Part shown: in pieces, positions 58,177 to 64,000 of the stretch
Numbering within the stretch: the first letter of the stretch is position 1
Layout of the letters: every line of letters starts with the position of its first letter
Origin: Tubulanus polymorphus
Lineage: Eukaryota; Nemertea; Palaeonemertea; Tubulaniformes; Tubulanidae
Assembly (NCBI RefSeq): GCF_964204645.1
Contig: NC_134025.1
Span: 25,450,001-25,514,000 of the forward strand
Length of the DNA stretch: 64,000 bases
Direction of reading: 5' to 3'
Notes under the pieces: model-generated
What the model was told of the DNA's origin: nothing
Seen by the model: the letters and a program-made list of their open reading frames with translations, nothing else
Database searches by the model: none
Translations under genes and position numbers: made by a program

Positions 58177-59490
58177 AATTAGTCGAGAAATTAGGCTCAA
58201 TATTAGATACCTTCCATTTTATGAGCACCACATGTTTAGTGAAGTGCGAGTGACATTCCATCCATATTCGACAACGTTTATCACTAATCACTACGAATTC
58301 GTAGACACCATATATAGAGGTATAGATGTCTTTAATCGGAGCCTGTCTTTGAATTGATGGATAGACCTGAAACCAGTGTAGTGTACTCTTCAAGATTTGC
58401 CGCCGAACTGGGAAACATTGTTTCCTAATATCGTATGTGCTATTAAAAGAAATTTACCTATAGTTAATTTACAATAATCCGGAATGTTAATCGTTGTTGA
58501 ATGTATGTGGTTATTAAGTTATTGACTATTTGAGGAATGTATGACATCTAATATCACACATTTCTGTAACTTAGATGTTGGTAATTGATATTATTCCTAC
58601 ATAACGAATGGACAGACGACCAAATAGATTTTGTATTGATTTGTGATGAAATATGGAAATTATCATCCATTATTGATCAGCTAGCATACATAAGCTTTAA
58701 TTTGTACAGTGACCTGGTAGTTGTAAATGTATAATACATGTATGATTAGATACTTTCTGTGCGGCTTCTTCCTTGTATTGTGTACTGTATTGCGTGTTAG
58801 AGAAGAATACAGATGGAATTATTAGGGGATTGTCTATTTATTATCATACACTGAGGAGATGTTATCAGTGGGGTCTTAAAAGAGATCAAATATGTTATCG
58901 ATTGTACACAAAGGTTTGTCCGAAATCAAACAGGAGAAAAAGACTTGCATATGATGAAAATGAATGAAGCTTCATATTGTGACAAAATCAAGTGTTGTTT
59001 GAAATTAGAATGGTGTGTTCTAATTCTCAGGCAGGTTTTTTGTAGATAACATTGAATTATTAGTTAGTTAATGATTATAGTTTATTTATATTAAGTCTTC
59101 ATCCCTTGGTCAGAACTTGCAGCAGCACGTATTTTTTCAACTATTAACTGGTCCACTTGTCTTATGCTAAAAAGTCTATATGTTTATTTTTGTAATTGTG
59201 TAACCCTTGTCAAAATATGTGTACTTAAAAGTGATGATGAATAAATGGTAAATAGTATATGAATCAATGCTTTATTTTTTATTTGAAAAAAAATGGAACG
59301 CTTAGGATTCGAGCCACACACACACAAACCTATCTGTGTGCTGTTACGGGTTTTGACGGATTGGTTCTAGTGCATGCATGTTATGTGTAGGATCGTATAC
59401 TGCTACTACTGTTGACTGATTGTACGTGGCAGCAAAAAATCGTAGTATTTAAAGTTTTATCGTATTGTTCAGTTATTTTTGCACCAAACG
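58177..59490. other. 3' region of RABL2 and upstream region of DAP
   Basis: No further coding exon. A poly(A) signal AATAAA lies at 59240-59245, so the RABL2 3' UTR may reach more than 1 kb. A (CA)n-like run lies near 59317-59326. Confidence 0.5.
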
Positions 59491-60185
59491 ATGGCTGACC
59501 AAGCATCTAGCAAAGCCCCAGACGCTGAGCTGAAAGCAGGTCATGCACCCGCTGGTAAGATAAACCACATCAAATTTATCTTCATTTTTTACTAACTACT
59601 GCTCCAGACCAGAGCTCGCTTGCCAGTTCTGGTTTAATTTCTCATGATCTTTGGCATTGTCTAAATAATTTTCCAGTGAAGGCTGGAGGAATGCGAGTTG
59701 CTAGACACCATGTTAAATCTAGTCAAGAACCTCCCAAACCACCGACTGAAGAGGAACAAGAAGAATTTGGACTGCCGTAAGTTTTATACTATGAATCTGA
59801 TCGGGGTAATTTTCTGTGACCAGCCCTCTAGCTGTCTCCAGGGGAAGCAGTTTCACAAGAAAGAAAATATACTTATATGAATATTTCATCTTTTTGCATG
59901 TATTGCAGACCTAATGAGGATATGCATAAACAGAAATTAGTGATAGCAGGATCTGTAACTAAGGTAACGATGTGTTTTGTATCTTATCTAATTGAATTAC
60001 TGATGCATTAAATGATGAGTGATATTTATAAATTCTGTTCTTGTTAATCATTGTTGTAGGGAGATAAAGATTTTCCACCAGCTGCGGTAAAAGCCTATCA
60101 CGAGAAACCTCAACCGACGCATGATAATAAACCGCACAACGCGCAACGCCATCACGTCATCCATCAACCATCCGGAAAAATGTGA
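59491..60185 (+). CDS. DAP: death-associated protein 1
   Basis: Four exons: 59491-59554, 59677-59776, 59909-59963 and 60060-60185 give 114 aa with closed phases (human DAP is 102 aa). The diagnostic blocks are KAGHAPAVKAGGMRVARHH near residue 16 and VTKGDKDFPPAAVKAYHEKP near residue 70. The protein is basic, Pro-rich and disordered, without a signal peptide. DAP1 is an mTOR substrate that restrains autophagy, and it associates with hibernating ribosomes in eggs of several animals. A poly(A) signal lies at 60796-60801, implying a 3' UTR of about 0.6 kb. Confidence 0.93.
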
Positions 60186-60795
60186 ACGTCGTTGAAATCT
60201 ACGTATATGAATGAGTTGCTGGACTTGTAATTGATTTTCAGTAATTGTTTGGTAATTGGGGGTATCATTAATATATTGGATAGCAAAAGATATTGAGAGC
60301 GCGGTGCGCTCTGTTAAATCGGAAATCAAAATCAACAATTTGATTACGCAAAATGACAAATAGCTATTGAACATTGGGTTTTGGTGTTTGTTGAGTTATC
60401 TATTATTTAAAAAGTCTACATTATTAGAAGTGTATAATATGATCTTTTTGGTGCCATATTGGATTTGTGCTCATTTCTGTCCACATGTTTCGAAGCGTTT
60501 TACCATTTATTCCATGTGTTTCGATCGAGACGCTTAACAAATTGTTTCTGCGTACAAATGTAGTGTTGTACATGTATGAATTCAATCTATGAAAAATCAT
60601 TTTAGGAATTTCTTGTATTTTTCGCATCATTTGGCTTAACAAGATAGATTTGTGCTATGTATTTTGTCTTGGATATCATTTATTTTAGAATAAGTGTATC
60701 AATGTAATTAAGCGTTTGAATATAAGAAATTGTGTCATTAACTGAAATGAATAATCATGATAAACTTCATGAAACAAGCTTCTGATATTTTCATG

Positions 60796-60801
60796 AATAA
60801 A
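60796..60801 (+). promoter_or_regulatory. poly(A) signal of DAP
   Basis: AATAAA followed by a GT-rich stretch (TTTGCTGTTGTG), as expected for a cleavage site. Confidence 0.55.

Positions 60802-64000
<3,199 letters not shown>

Overview
The window is nuclear DNA from an intron-rich, AT-rich animal genome, most likely a marine invertebrate and possibly a spiralian. Nearly all genes are split by short GT-AG introns. They are recognisable metazoan orthologues separated by MITEs, tandem repeats and tRNA-like or SINE-like remnants. No bacterial, viral or CRISPR locus is visible. I cannot name the species.

Layout. 1-625 (+): last four exons of a ZFYVE19/ANCHR-like gene. 996-3453 (-) and 11089-13628 (-): two paralogous class V PLP aminotransferase genes with identical 11-exon structure. 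Between them, 5446-8532 (-), lies an AKT-family kinase that has lost its activation-loop Thr, its alpha-C Glu and its hydrophobic motif. 14676-15854 (-): intronless PSMC6 (proteasome Rpt4). 15982-20744: a 4.8-kb composite mobile element with 43-bp terminal inverted repeats and an exact 84-bp direct repeat on both sides. It carries a broken DDE transposase, nested MITEs and a palindromic 42-bp minisatellite, and it separates PSMC6 from NUDC (21097-23265, +). 23796-24357 (-): small coiled-coil gene. 24891-25588 (-): CIMIP1/C20orf85-like ciliary microtubule inner protein. 28459-29853 (-): four-jointed (FJX1) Golgi kinase, one exon. 32468-33502 (-): intronless class A GPCR. 33890-34510 (+): LINE remnant. 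35852-37570 (+): akirin. 40281-50222 (+): class III myosin, a kinase-motor fusion with five IQ motifs and a long Ser/Pro-repeat tail. 50613-52910 (+): uncharacterised gene. 54769-55479 (+): acidic two-exon protein with DFRxxL-like motifs. 56092-58176 (+): RABL2 GTPase with a MITE containing a tRNA-like core in intron 2. 59491-60185 (+): DAP (death-associated protein 1). 60186-64000: AT-rich non-coding DNA with a long (TA)n tract.

The genes do not form a pathway. CIMIP1 and RABL2 are ciliary, and myosin III and the DFRxxL protein both point to actin, but their neighbourhood may be chance. The exon models were built by hand from reading-frame continuity, GT-AG sites and known family sequences. 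Those with full phase closure (both aminotransferases, AKT-like, NUDC, CIMIP1, akirin, myosin III, RABL2, DAP) are reliable at base level. The most unusual content is the AKT paralogue without its regulatory phosphosites, the probable conversion tract between the aminotransferase copies, and the element that appears to have split a head-to-head gene pair.
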